64,000 bases of DNA from Marasmius tenuissimus (GCA_029532415.1 JAQOTA010000047.1:434001-498000); one strand, 5' to 3'; numbered from the stretch's first letter, positions 35,514-45,599 are shown. Numbers and translations are program-made. Notes: generated by a model from the letters alone, not told the origin.

Positions 35514-35524
35514 CACCCCCTCGC
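35514..35524 (-). other. Polypurine tract
   Basis: GCGAGGGGGTG on the minus strand directly precedes the 3' LTR, where plus-strand DNA synthesis is primed in LTR elements. Confidence 0.75.
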
Positions 35525-35555
35525 TAAGTGCAGCTGAAAAGCGCATCTGAGCGAA

Positions 35556-38500
35556 TCAAGTGGACGAATAAAATTCAAGTCCAAGGTGATCTCTGAACCG
35601 TAAGAACTTTTCATGTCCGAGATTCTTCGTAAACATATCTGCGGGATTATAGACTCCTTCAATAAAGAACAACTCGACTTTGCCATCTTCAACACACGAT
35701 CGAATATAATGATATCGAATATTGATGTGCTTGGTTCGGCGTTCTTGAACCGGATTAGATGCAATGAATATAGAGCCTTGATTGTCTCCGCAGATTGGAA
35801 TAGGACCTAAGTCGATTCCAAGTTCAGAGAGTAGCGATCTTATCCAGGAAGCTTGACGACTGCAATCCGACAGTGCCATATACTCAGCCTCAGTGGAAGA
35901 AAGAGCTACAGTCTTCTGGGCGTGTGATTGCCACGAGAAGATGCCGCCTGCTAACTTGAAGAAGTAGCCAGTGATCGAACGGCGTTTGATAGGATCGGCA
36001 GCCCAATCCGAGTCTGTGAACGCAAGAAGACCTCCATCAGAGTCACCATCGTAGACAAGTGAATAATCTGATGTGCCAGCTAGATAGCGGCAGATATACA
36101 GAGCTTTATCAAGGTGTTCCTTTGTTGGATTAGAAGAGAACTGGGAAAGCTTCGTAACTGCATAGGCAATATCAGGACGTGTACCCAGCATAATGTATAG
36201 AAGCGACCCAATCACAGACTGGAACTTGGAGCGAATGGCAGGATTGACTGGACCATCGTTAGGAGTTGGCACATAGCCAGCAGGTAAGGGCGTAGGAGCA
36301 CCTTTCGCATTCTGCATCCCAAAACGTTCAAGGACTTTCTTCAGATAATCCTTTTGGTCAATCATTATCTTATTGCCTTCGCGACGAATACTCATGCGGA
36401 GAAATTCGCTAGCATCGCCCATATCGCGACATTCCCATCGAGCCATGAATTCAGCTTTCTTCTTGTCAACAAAAGCTTTGTTAGGACCCATGAAGAGTGC
36501 ATCGTCAACGTATATGATCGCATACACAACTTCACCACTCTTCGGATCTTTGCAGATGAAGAGTCCAGCATCAGAAGTCAGACGTTTGAAGCCTAATACT
36601 TCCATGGACGAGCTAAGGGTTCGCCACCACTCAAGGGCAGCTTGCTTCAGTCCATATAATGCACGACGCAGGCGTAGTACCTTACGTTCTTGGCCCTTGA
36701 CTTTGAAGCCTTCAGGTTGTTCCATGTAAATCTCCTCAACAAGATCGCCATAAAGGAAGGCGTTCTTAACATCAACAGAGGTGATGTACCAGTTTTTGAG
36801 AGCTGCGAGAGCAAGCATCATACGAACAGTCTCATAACGAACAACTGGTGAGAAGATCTCATCAAAGTCGACACCTTCGACCTGAGAGAAACCTTTGGCA
36901 ACAAGCCTCGCTTTCTTGCGACCATTTGACTTGACGTCGAAGACCCATCTATTTCTGATGGCTTTGCGACCTTTAGGCAAGTCACAGAGTTCGAAGACCT
37001 TGCGCTTACGAAGTGCCTCAAGTTCTTCGTGGCAAGCAGTCTTCCATTCCTTCTGTTGCTCAACAGGCAACTTTAGAATATCGCGGAGTGTCCACTCTCT
37101 GATGTTAGAGAAATCAGGAGTATCGGACGTTGGAAGTGAATCGTGAACTGGAACGGCATTGTTCAACAGGTAAATCACGAATCCTACTCCCCCTTCTTGG
37201 GTCAGTCTTTCGACTACGCTTTCTTCCTCGTGCGACTCAGTGCTTCCACTGGGTTCTGGAGCAGGCGGAGGCGGAAGTGGACCAGGAATCCCCTTTTTAC
37301 CACCTTTGCCTTTCCTAGATCGCGAAGAGCTAGGACGATCAACTGGATGCGAAGGTTCTTTATCTCCAGTGACGTTTCTCCAAGTATTCTTATTTTCTAA
37401 GTCGCGAATAATGTCTGAGGGTCTATTTGGGTTCCGCTGTTCACCAAATATGTTACCAGGTTGCGTTGTACCCTTCCGCTGCCTCGAAGACCGGCGTGGA
37501 CCATCCGCTGCTGGTGCAGGCGGAGGAACGGCAGGTTCGCCTGGAGGCGTCGGAGGACCAGATTGAGGGAGTGGCAAATCCCCTGGCGCAGGGCCACCTG
37601 CAGGTTCGTCAACCTGAGGTTCTGATCTCTTAGAAGGTTCGGAGCGTCGTCTGAGATCTGGGAACGGAGTATCGTCCCAATCGTCATCAGAGTCTTCATC
37701 TTCCGAAGGAATGTTGGGATTTTCACCCAAAGTAAATGGTTCACTACCGACAGGTGTAAAGCCACGAGTTTTGGCATCAGGACACTTATTGTATAACGTC
37801 TCATCGAATAGTGCAGTGCTACCTTTGAATACGGAATTATTACTTCGCATGAACAGGAAGCCTTTCATCCCATCCTGGTAGCCGATGAAAGTCATCAACT
37901 CACTGCGAGGAGCGAGCTTATTCTTCCTACGATCTTCCGGAATGAAGACGTAGGCTGCACAACCCATAACTCGGAGATGTGAAACATCAGGTGCTTCGCC
38001 GTAAAGCATTTGGAACGGAGTTCGCCAGCTCAAACGTTGCACAGGAGTGCGATTGTAGAGGTGGACGGCGTGCACATGGCAGAATTCCCACCAGGACTGA
38101 GGCATGCAAGCTTCAAAGCGAAGAGCTTCAGCCTTCTCATGAATAGTCCTGTTGAATCGTTCAGCACGACCGTTTTGTTGTGGTGTATACGGTATGCTTT
38201 GATCCCTTTGGATCCCATACTCTTTCAGTACTGCATCAAATTTATCTCCTTTGTACTCTCCCCCTTCATCGGACATCCAGCTTTTGACAACAGCATTGAA
38301 TTGCGTCTTGACCATAGTAAGGAAGTCCCTCAAAGCGGGTACTGCCTCATCTTTCGTCTTGAGCTTGGAGGTCCAAACGTAGGACGTGCAGTCATCGAGA
38401 AAAGAGATGTAGTACTTGTACCGGTGATACGATTCAGCCGGGTACGACTTCAAATCCGAGTGTATGCGTTCAAATGGTTTAGAAGCTCTCGTTGTAGAGT

Positions 38501-40964
38501 TGGGGAACGATCTCTCATGCATCTTGCCTTCAGCACAACCACGACACAGAGGTGTCTTCTTAGTAGGCATTTTAAGGTCAAGTGGGAAACCTTGCGTATG
38601 TTTCCGAGCTTTATTCAGGGCTTTATCCGATGGATGCCCAAAGCGTCTGTGCTCAATATCGTAGTCGACGTTATAAACGACCGACTTGGCCATTAAAACC
38701 TCAGCAGATGCTTTCCACGAGTGTACCCAATAAATGGTTTGACCAGGCATATGAGGGTAGGAAACAAGCGACTGTCGTCGCTGTGTTGAGTAGAAGGCTA
38801 ACTTCTTCGCGTTTCCACGAATTGATAGACCATCTTGAAGGAACTCTCCCATTGATAGTAGACGTATATCCAATTGAGGTATGTAATAAACAGGATAGAG
38901 ACGCGAAACGCGCTCAGTAAGTTTCCCGTCATGTCCTTCAACATTATGCTTAATGAAGACAGTGCCTTTACCCTTGATCTGTATAGGGTTGCCCTTATTC
39001 GCAGTATTCACGATAGGACCATCAAGCGATTCATATTCAGCGAAATCATTTAAATCATTCGTGAAATGAGAGGAGGCACCAGAATCAAGGAGCCAACCCT
39101 GTGCGTTGTTCACACTTTTCTTTCCCTTGCACTGAGTACAACCCACGAAGTGGGTGGAGATAGCATTGCAATATGATACAAGTGATACCAGATCACTACG
39201 ACTACGACGCGAACTACTGATACCAACTAGTTGTGAGCATCGCTGTAAGGTTGCATCAGATTGGGAAAGCAGGTCAAGATAAGGAACTTGCCTGTCATCG
39301 TGGAACGATCCAAGAGAGACGTCATCCGGGACGTCCTCAACCCCTGCAGCTTCGGCAATATCGTTGTCAACATCATTACCGAATAGAGAGGTCATGTCTT
39401 CCATACCGTCGTCAGATCCCCAGTCCATTTCTACATCTTCATCAGGATCAGCGCTACGAGAGCGTTTAGAAGAAGTAGAAGAAGGAGATCCGGCTCCCTC
39501 ATATCCCTCATCATCCTCCAAAAGACGCTTGGACGAGGACGCACGTGGTTGTTCAATGCGATCCTGGAGCGAACGATTGGTGGCGGACGTGACGATCTGT
39601 TCGAAGGGTTTGAGATACCGCGCTGTCTTGGGGGCACCAAGTCTGTCAGCAAGGGAACGTGCTCCACGGACATCATCAAATACTGACTGAGATGGCTTGA
39701 AGCCAGTGAAGGACTGCATGGCAGCCGAGTTCTTCTTGACAGCTGGCTGAGGGACAGTGCTGTCGCAGGACTTGTCCCAGTGACCGGTGAAGTGAGCTGG
39801 GGGCGGTGATCCCATAGCGCGAACAGGAGGGGCGCTGGCAATCTCAGCACGCAAGGAGTTGTTGACCGCGTTCAACGCGATACGTTCCCTGCGGTCGGTG
39901 ATCGAGGAGTAAGGACGGATAGGAGCAGGGGAAGCTACGACGGATGCATAGGATGCCAGATGGGAGTGACCATGCGACCGATTGTTACCACCGTTGTTAC
40001 CGCCGGTGTTGCCGGGACCCTGATGCTGGTTGATACCACCGCGGGTACCACGCTGCTGCTGTTTCTTCTTCTTACCGTTGTTCTGGTTCGAAGAGGGACG
40101 TTGCTGCTGCTGCTGTGGTTGATGCTGTTGGCCACGCTGCTGCTGTCCACGCTGCTGCCGTTGCTGTGGTGGACGCTGCTGCTGACCAAAAGATGGCTCG
40201 CGGTTGCCAGCACGCTTGACCGCAGAGAGGCGGTTGGCAAGCTGAGGGTTCTGGCGCTCGTATTCGATCATGATAGCTTCATGAACGTCGGCGACGGTGA
40301 GGGCGCTGGAGCTCTCAGGATCCCTATCAAAGTCATGAAGGGACTTGGAGGAAGCGGCGTCCCATTCGGGAGGAATAGCTGCGATGAGAAGGAGGGCTTT
40401 GATCAACTCGGGGAGTTCAACCCCGACCTCGGCAAGACGTTCGATGTAATGTTTGAACTTGGCGATGCCAGCCTGGGGATGGCTAGTGGTAAGCCGGAAG
40501 GACACCAGTTTGACAAAGTCGCCATAAATGGCAGACAATGTTGGTTCGCCATAGGTGGTGACGATGGTGGACCAGGCTTTGGCAGCGTCCATGTCCTTGA
40601 GAGGTTCAAAGACTTCCTTCGTAGAGGTCAACTGAATGATACCCATCAGCTGGAGGTCTTTTTCCTCCCATGCTTCTAGCGCAGTATTGTACGCCGTGAT
40701 CTGAGCATCGGTGGGAGGGTGACGATCAGGTTCATCGTCACTGTCAGTCCCAGCTGCAGGCGGAGCAGTTCCACCAGGAGGAGTAGTGACGGTGATGGTT
40801 GGAACAATGGGTTCCCCCAGTGGGTACGTAGGCTTCTTGGCCGCACCAGTAAGGTGACGATAGAGGCCTTGAGCCTTGGTTACAGCTTCCATTTCGCCGT
40901 TATAGGTCTGGCGGAAACCAGTGCCGTCGAAGCGACCGGAGAAGAATTTCTTAACGTCGAACAT
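35556..40964 (-). CDS. Copia-type Gag-Pol polyprotein
   Basis: A single 1802-aa frame without frameshift, as in Copia. Order: Gag capsid-like region (about 1-240) and a Gln/Arg-rich basic tract (about 260-330), which lacks a CCHC zinc knuckle; aspartic protease, DSGASSHF (about 625); integrase zinc-binding part, HRRFGH with CRGC (about 775-811), and catalytic core with HSDLK, SDEGGEY and GRAERFNR (about 833, 900, 933); Pro-rich spacer (about 1090-1240); reverse transcriptase with KARLVAKGF (about 1351) and YVDD (about 1486); RNase H with TDSDWAAD, STEAEYMAL and TKHI (about 1653-1750). The integrase-before-RT order defines Ty1/copia. All catalytic motifs are intact, so the protein is probably functional. 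The start is the first ATG after the leader. Confidence 0.95.
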   Translation of the reverse strand: MFDVKKFFSGRFDGTGFRQTYNGEMEAVTKAQGLYRHLTGAAKKPTYPLGEPIVPTITVTTPPGGTAPPAAGTDSDDEPDRHPPTDAQITAYNTALEAWEEKDLQLMGIIQLTSTKEVFEPLKDMDAAKAWSTIVTTYGEPTLSAIYGDFVKLVSFRLTTSHPQAGIAKFKHYIERLAEVGVELPELIKALLLIAAIPPEWDAASSKSLHDFDRDPESSSALTVADVHEAIMIEYERQNPQLANRLSAVKRAGNREPSFGQQQRPPQQRQQRGQQQRGQQHQPQQQQQRPSSNQNNGKKKKQQQRGTRGGINQHQGPGNTGGNNGGNNRSHGHSHLASYASVVASPAPIRPYSSITDRRERIALNAVNNSLRAEIASAPPVRAMGSPPPAHFTGHWDKSCDSTVPQPAVKKNSAAMQSFTGFKPSQSVFDDVRGARSLADRLGAPKTARYLKPFEQIVTSATNRSLQDRIEQPRASSSKRLLEDDEGYEGAGSPSSTSSKRSRSADPDEDVEMDWGSDDGMEDMTSLFGNDVDNDIAEAAGVEDVPDDVSLGSFHDDRQVPYLDLLSQSDATLQRCSQLVGISSSRRSRSDLVSLVSYCNAISTHFVGCTQCKGKKSVNNAQGWLLDSGASSHFTNDLNDFAEYESLDGPIVNTANKGNPIQIKGKGTVFIKHNVEGHDGKLTERVSRLYPVYYIPQLDIRLLSMGEFLQDGLSIRGNAKKLAFYSTQRRQSLVSYPHMPGQTIYWVHSWKASAEVLMAKSVVYNVDYDIEHRRFGHPSDKALNKARKHTQGFPLDLKMPTKKTPLCRGCAEGKMHERSFPNSTTRASKPFERIHSDLKSYPAESYHRYKYYISFLDDCTSYVWTSKLKTKDEAVPALRDFLTMVKTQFNAVVKSWMSDEGGEYKGDKFDAVLKEYGIQRDQSIPYTPQQNGRAERFNRTIHEKAEALRFEACMPQSWWEFCHVHAVHLYNRTPVQRLSWRTPFQMLYGEAPDVSHLRVMGCAAYVFIPEDRRKNKLAPRSELMTFIGYQDGMKGFLFMRSNNSVFKGSTALFDETLYNKCPDAKTRGFTPVGSEPFTLGENPNIPSEDEDSDDDWDDTPFPDLRRRSEPSKRSEPQVDEPAGGPAPGDLPLPQSGPPTPPGEPAVPPPAPAADGPRRSSRQRKGTTQPGNIFGEQRNPNRPSDIIRDLENKNTWRNVTGDKEPSHPVDRPSSSRSRKGKGGKKGIPGPLPPPPAPEPSGSTESHEEESVVERLTQEGGVGFVIYLLNNAVPVHDSLPTSDTPDFSNIREWTLRDILKLPVEQQKEWKTACHEELEALRKRKVFELCDLPKGRKAIRNRWVFDVKSNGRKKARLVAKGFSQVEGVDFDEIFSPVVRYETVRMMLALAALKNWYITSVDVKNAFLYGDLVEEIYMEQPEGFKVKGQERKVLRLRRALYGLKQAALEWWRTLSSSMEVLGFKRLTSDAGLFICKDPKSGEVVYAIIYVDDALFMGPNKAFVDKKKAEFMARWECRDMGDASEFLRMSIRREGNKIMIDQKDYLKKVLERFGMQNAKGAPTPLPAGYVPTPNDGPVNPAIRSKFQSVIGSLLYIMLGTRPDIAYAVTKLSQFSSNPTKEHLDKALYICRYLAGTSDYSLVYDGDSDGGLLAFTDSDWAADPIKRRSITGYFFKLAGGIFSWQSHAQKTVALSSTEAEYMALSDCSRQASWIRSLLSELGIDLGPIPICGDNQGSIFIASNPVQERRTKHINIRYHYIRSCVEDGKVELFFIEGVYNPADMFTKNLGHEKFLRFRDHLGLEFYSST

Positions 40965-41250
40965 GGTAGTAAGAGGTTAGATTGTTTGGTGTTGGATCTA
41001 GAAAAGACAGCATCAGCATGCGTCTAATCAACACAGGGAGCAGCCATCAAGGCGCTATGCTCAACGAGGAGCATTGGATCCTTGAGATCCGATGTCGTCG
41101 AAGGACGTACATCAATGCCATAGATCGAGCACTCAATTAAGAGGTCGATGGCAACATGCAGGTCTAGCCTAGCTAGCCGATGACAGCAGCCTAGGGGCGC
41201 TCGTCGCTGACAGCAGCCATTAAGGCGCTCGTCATTGTAGTCGGGCTAAC

Positions 41251-41264
41251 CGGGGCCCATAACC
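41251..41264 (-). other. Primer-binding site for an internal initiator-tRNA-Met fragment
   Basis: Immediately after the 5' LTR the minus strand reads GGTTATGGGCCCCG. This is complementary to the anticodon stem-loop of initiator methionine tRNA (GGGCCCAUAACC), not to a tRNA 3' end. Drosophila copia is known to prime from such a half-tRNA, so the same mode is inferred. Confidence 0.8.
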
Positions 41265-41586
41265 TGATGAGCCGGCATGACGCCTAGCGCAGAGGACTAC
41301 AACATGGACTACACTACTACTTACCAGATAGGAGTTTAGAGAGATAGAGGCGAGACGTAGAAGCTCAAGCACACTATAGATTCATGTAGAGAACTACGAG
41401 CTTATATACATGTAGAGACAATAGAACTACCATATAGGGACGACAATAGGAATTGTACATATGAGCATAATGAACAATGAAGAATGAAACAATAGCGAAT
41501 GCATTGTCCCGCATAATACTATGGCGGGAAGTATGAACCGGGACTTCGGATATACCGGGATCTAATTATAGTCCACGGATTCAACA
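41265..41586 (-). repeat. 5' LTR of the copia element
   Basis: 322 bp, apparently identical to the LTR at 35192-35513. It drives transcription toward lower coordinates. Confidence 0.95.
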
Positions 41587-42293
41587 CGGTCTGAACCATC
41601 GGTTTGACGGTTTGAGACCGAACCGTGACCGGACTGGGGGCCATAACGGTTCCGAAAATAACCATGCCCCGGTTCGGTTTTTGCTGGTTCCTAACCAGTC
41701 TAGCCGCAGTTCACCCAAAATTTTAAAATCAATTCAAAATTGTAAATTTTTTTTTAGTCAGTATACAGGTAAAGACAAGGAACAGACAATAATAGAATGT
41801 AGAAACATACATTTTATGTAAATTGCAATTTCTGGTGCTTGACTTTGTCAAAGTGTTGGCGTTGCTGCCGGGTCTGAGCTCACCGGCGCTAGTAGAGACA
41901 GGTCTGCCGCTATAAGCGCCGGCGACAAGATCTGATACGGCATGGGAAACACGAGCCACTAGCAGCCATCATGCGGCACTTATTTTTTTTTTCTTGAATT
42001 TCTAGCTGGCTACAATGTTAATTCCACTTTGTTTCAACTTATCCATGGGAATAATTGACTGTTAGTGAGCTAGAAACAGCCAAAAATATAACAAAAATTT
42101 TTTGGACAAACCACGGTTAAACCGGTTCCACCGGTTCCTGGACCAGACCGGCCATCGCCAGCGGTTCAGGCTGAACCGATTTGGGTAGACCGGACCGAGC
42201 CCGGACCAAACTGGACCAGACCGAACCGTTGGCATCACTAGACGCTTGTGAAGAGGGGTGTTGGGACTGTAAAACAAAAAGACACCCGAGATC

Positions 42294-43697
42294 AGTCCTC
42301 ACAGTTTTCCCCCCAATTTTCCATGCGACGCCACACTTCACGCACCTTCATTTTCCCGTATCTGACGCAATTTCAGACTGGAGACCTGATAATGTATATT
42401 GGAGTTCACTTCGACTACGAAGAGCCATTGAGTACGCCACCACGAGACATCAAGGGCAAGAAATTGAGGAAACCTGAATATACGATGATTCAGGCTTAAC
42501 ATGTCTTCACGGTCGGAAGCTTTGATGGTCTGTGGCTCCCTGAATTTGCTATGATAATGAATGCGAACAAGAAAGGAGGTGATAGTCGGTTCAGATATGG
42601 GTGGTCACACATGTATGGGGGTGAGGCTGATGACTCATGAGTAACCTTTTAGGAGGAATAGGTCAAGCGTATCGCCCGTAATTGATGCAGCTAAGTCAAC
42701 TCAAGCGAGCGTTCAAAAATCGGTTTTTTCTCGGAACGCGACTTCTCCGGGGCGTAGTTAGTACTTTAGTAGTTGGAGGTGGTTCTTGATAATCGTCTGC
42801 AATAAAGTGATAGAGAAGGGGATGGAGAGTCTCGGTAGCATATTTGGGTGGTGTGGTGAGGCAAAGAGAGAATATCGTTCATTGTTCGATGGCCACTCAC
42901 CGGCGTGGACTAGTGACTAAGTGACCTCTCAAGATCTCATGTTGGCTTCTGGTGACCGTGACACGAACTTGGTTTACTCTTCAACTTCCATCATCCCGGA
43001 GCCGTGCAACTCAAAACCCCGGAAATCGAATGTTCTCATCTTGAACGGTGTATTAGAGACGACGGACAACCGTGGAGAGGGTGAGTATCTCTTGGAATTG
43101 TTGTGCACGTCGGTGGTACTCAAACCGTTCATCAATCAAGGACCGGGCCGTGGAGAAATAGACTCGGTCTCCCAAAGGAGATTGGGGTCCGTTCGTGCGG
43201 GAGAAGAGCACGTCAAGACTTCCTATTCAACAGCTTTGGGTACATGCAGTGCTCGGACGCGCTGCCAGCTCTTCGCCCGCTCAATGCCTGTGTTTTCAGC
43301 GGCCATGAATCAGGGACTTTGCTTGCTCATCGTGACAACGTTCGAAGCCCATGCACTCGAACGGCTCCAATCTAATGCTGATAGCTCGTCTTCAATCGCT
43401 AGAGACGTGAGCAGGCGCCCAAAGTTCGATGCTCATCAGTGGCGCCGCACACACATCGCCACAAGTCACGAATTAAAGGGATGCTGTATCGGTTCATCAT
43501 GGAACGAGCACAGACAAGCACTCGTCCCTGACAGCTTCAGAATCAAAACCCATATCGATTCTCTTTTTGTGACGTTCTCAACAGCTCTGGCATTGGTCTT
43601 AAGCAGAGCATTTCCCCCCTGCCCCACACTTTCCCTTCCCCTTTCAACCTCTAGAAGGTCCTCGAATCCATCCTTGATACCTAATATATGATGTGCT
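42294..43697. other. No supported gene
   Basis: A 256-codon plus-strand frame (42921-43691) has no motif and poor texture near its end. A minus-strand frame from 43705 starting MATAHHILGIK looks more protein-like for about 53 codons and could be the first exon of an unrecognised gene, but no further exon was found. Confidence 0.3.
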
Positions 43698-43733
43698 GTT
43701 GCCATTAAGAACAGTTACATTCTTAATGGCAAC
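43698..43733. repeat. Perfect 14-bp palindrome over a start codon
   Basis: GTTGCCATTAAGAA at 43698-43711 and its exact reverse complement at 43720-43733 enclose 8 nt. The right arm contains the ATG (43726) of the plus-strand gene. The left arm contains the mirrored ATG at 43705 on the minus strand. Confidence 0.85.
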
Positions 43734-45599
43734 GCAAACTGCCGCAGAGCCCGGACGGCTCAAAGCCAGTCTTCGCGATTTAGCGGATGGGCTAGTCAGT
43801 CCAATTCACACCGACTCTTAGATGCGCATACTTATCCAACTTTTCTGTTCATATAGCGTGTCACGGACAATAAGCATTCTCTCCTTGAGGTTGCGGACCA
43901 TGCGTATTTACGCATGGCGGACTTGATGGCGAAGGACCCCGAGCATCGAGTGGATGAGAGAGGGTATCAAGGATTTTACAAGTAAGTCCTTCCGGTCATG
44001 GCCTACTCTAAGACCACTCTGTCTGATAGCCCGAAAGAGTCGTGCAGAATATCATCGATCTCCTCGAAAATCAGCAAAATACCAATTCGCCCCCGGAACC
44101 GACTGGATCTCTTGTACCTGGCTGGATCAAGTCGAGAAGGCCACTGGCACCCAATAAACGACAGCTCAAGAAGGAGCTCAAGAGAGAATTCAAGAAGGCT
44201 TCTGGCGTGAGTTATGGTCTTTCCTTCGATGACGATATCTCACAGCTTTGTCCAGGCTGTCAGATGTAAATGGGAGAACGCTCTGATCCTCGCCGGCGGT
44301 GCTGTCTCCATGATCAGCACTGTTCCAGGCTTAGCATTGTTAAAGCCTATCGGGACTGTGGTAGGACAGCTTGGGGAGCTGATCAAGGTAAGCTCCTGTA
44401 GTTGCAATGAGACAATCACCCTGTGAATGCTCTTTGCGTCTTTCCAGACGATACATAGCAACAAGGACGAATGTGAACATTTGCTCTACCTTGCCACTCG
44501 CCATCTGGTCGATTTGTCGGGAAAGATGCAAGACCACCTCCAGGTACAGACACAACCTGACGGTGCTGTTACAACAATTCCTTTCAAACCAACAGAGAAT
44601 ATGAAGAGGGACATTGAAGCCTTTCGACGGTTAGTCACAGGCCACAGGTTCTGAGTCGAAAGGTTTGACTAATTAATTCCCGGCTCAAAACAGGACCCTC
44701 ACTCGTGTTTGTGACTACATAACAAAGCTGGAATACGAGCCCCGCTTTAGGCGTTTTCAGAGACGGGTGTTGGCGAGTACGACTAAGGAGGAATTGGCGG
44801 CCTTTAGGAAGGAGTTGGAGGATGCACGGTCGGTGTTCACGGTGAGTTTCATGTTTGAAACCGGCTCGGCGTTGTTTTCTTTGGTATCTGACAGATTCTG
44901 TCAGACAGGTAACATCTGGGCTATCCATTTCAAGACCAAGGAGACACATGATACTCTCCAGTCACTAGCCAAGACGGTCCGCGACAGTAACACATCCAGA
45001 GTGACCAAGGAAGACCTGTCGGCTTTGGGGGACGCGCAGACGAAGACTATGGTGAATTCGATCATCTCGCGTTTGAGAGGTTGCATCTGATCTGTCCTAT
45101 CAGATGAGTATAAACCGAATGGATGATACTGTTCGGTCACTCACCGAGACGGTCCATGACGCTGATGCATCTCGAGTGACCATGGAAGATCTGACCGCTT
45201 TGGGAGAGGCACAGATGAAGACCATGGTAAGTTTGATTAGTTTACGTTCGAGAGGTTGTGTCTGATCTATCCTATTAGACGAGTACTATAATTCGAGTGG
45301 ATGACGCCGTTCGATCATTCAATGAGATAGTCCACGATGGCGATGTATCAAGACTCACAAAGGAAGATCTAGCGTTCTTCGAGAAGGCGTTGGGGAATGC
45401 ACAGGTGGAGTTAGCGGTGGGTTTCATCTTTTTCGTTTGAGAATTTGCACTTATGCCTAGTTTCATCTTTTAGACGAGCGTCCGCCTTGAGATGGATGGT
45501 ACTATCCAATTGCTCAATAAAACGGCCAAAATCGCCACTTTCAACCTTGTCGGTTTTTTATACGGGGGGCTCGGGGGTGGGCCTTCCCGTGTAGTGTAA
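43726..45599 (+). CDS. Helical MLKL/HeLo-like N-terminal domain protein with repeated exons, 3' end altered by a Helitron
   Basis: Ten exons (43726-43794, 43857-43981, 44038-44206, 44256-44387, 44448-44629, 44694-44841, 44905-45051, 45104-45226, 45279-45416, 45474-45599) give a 452-aa frame. The hydrophobic helix AGGAVSMISTVPGLALLKPI followed by VGQLGELI, SNKDECEHLLYLATRHLVDL and SGKMQDHL resembles the alpha-helical N-terminal domains (MLKL_NTD/HeLo-like) that mushrooms place in front of kinase or NACHT modules; such domains act at membranes in programmed cell death. No effector module follows. Instead there are repeated exons of 41-49 codons in phase 0. The last exon keeps about 20 repeat-like codons and then reads into Helitron-like sequence until a stop at 45597. 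The function is inferred from resemblance only. Confidence 0.6.
44905..45520 (+). repeat. Tandemly duplicated exon-intron units
   Basis: Exons 44905-45051, 45104-45226, 45279-45416 and the truncated 45474- share the pattern 'DxTVxSLxxTVxDxxxSRxTKEDLxALGxAQxKTM'. Introns between the first three share TTCGAGAGGTTG-type text. Unit length is about 175 bp. All full exons are phase 0-0, so adding or losing a unit keeps the frame. Confidence 0.75.

Larger units (their letters stand above)
35192..41586 (-). mobile_element. Complete Ty1/copia-type LTR retrotransposon
   Basis: 6395 bp with two 322-bp LTRs, a 5-bp target duplication CGGTC (35187-35191 and 41587-41591), a primer-binding site, a polypurine tract and one intact Gag-Pol frame. 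Reading the LTRs side by side I found no difference, which implies very recent insertion. The element landed inside the left terminal repeat of the hAT-like MITE. Confidence 0.95.
35170..42240. mobile_element. hAT-like MITE, split by a nested copia element
   Basis: Ends TAGTGTTGCCAACAGTTCGG (left) and, on the other strand, TAGTGATGCCAACGGTTCGG (right) form terminal inverted repeats. Flanks are the 8-bp repeat GACGCTTG (35162-35169 and 42241-42248). Without the copia insertion the element is about 670 bp. Subterminal zones carry many ACCGGTTC/GGTTCGGT motifs. No transposase is encoded. Confidence 0.8.
34402..42293 (-). pseudogene. ICMT-like pseudogene (copy 3), split by nested insertions
   Basis: Aligned to the intact copy at 18245-19061, coding remnants lie at about 34402-34484, 34808-35169 and 42241-42293. 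The order from the C-terminal side is preserved. Stops and frame breaks occur (for instance an A7 run at 34450). A solo LTR (34485-34807) sits in the first part, and a hAT-like MITE carrying a complete copia element (35170-42240) separates the last fragment. The first exon is gone. Confidence 0.8.

Noticed and set aside
38010..38696. Plus-strand frame of 228 codons
   Set aside because: Antisense of the integrase core of the copia polyprotein.
39960..40679. Plus-strand frame of 239 codons inside the copia element
   Set aside because: Antisense of the Gag region; long Leu runs reflect Gln codons on the other strand.
35556..40964. Zinc knuckle in Gag
   Set aside because: GHWDKSC looked suggestive, but the CX2CX4HX4C spacing is not present.
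42921..43691. 256-codon plus-strand frame
   Set aside because: No motif, no start context and a low-complexity end; the opposite strand looks equally or more protein-like. Not enough to call a gene.
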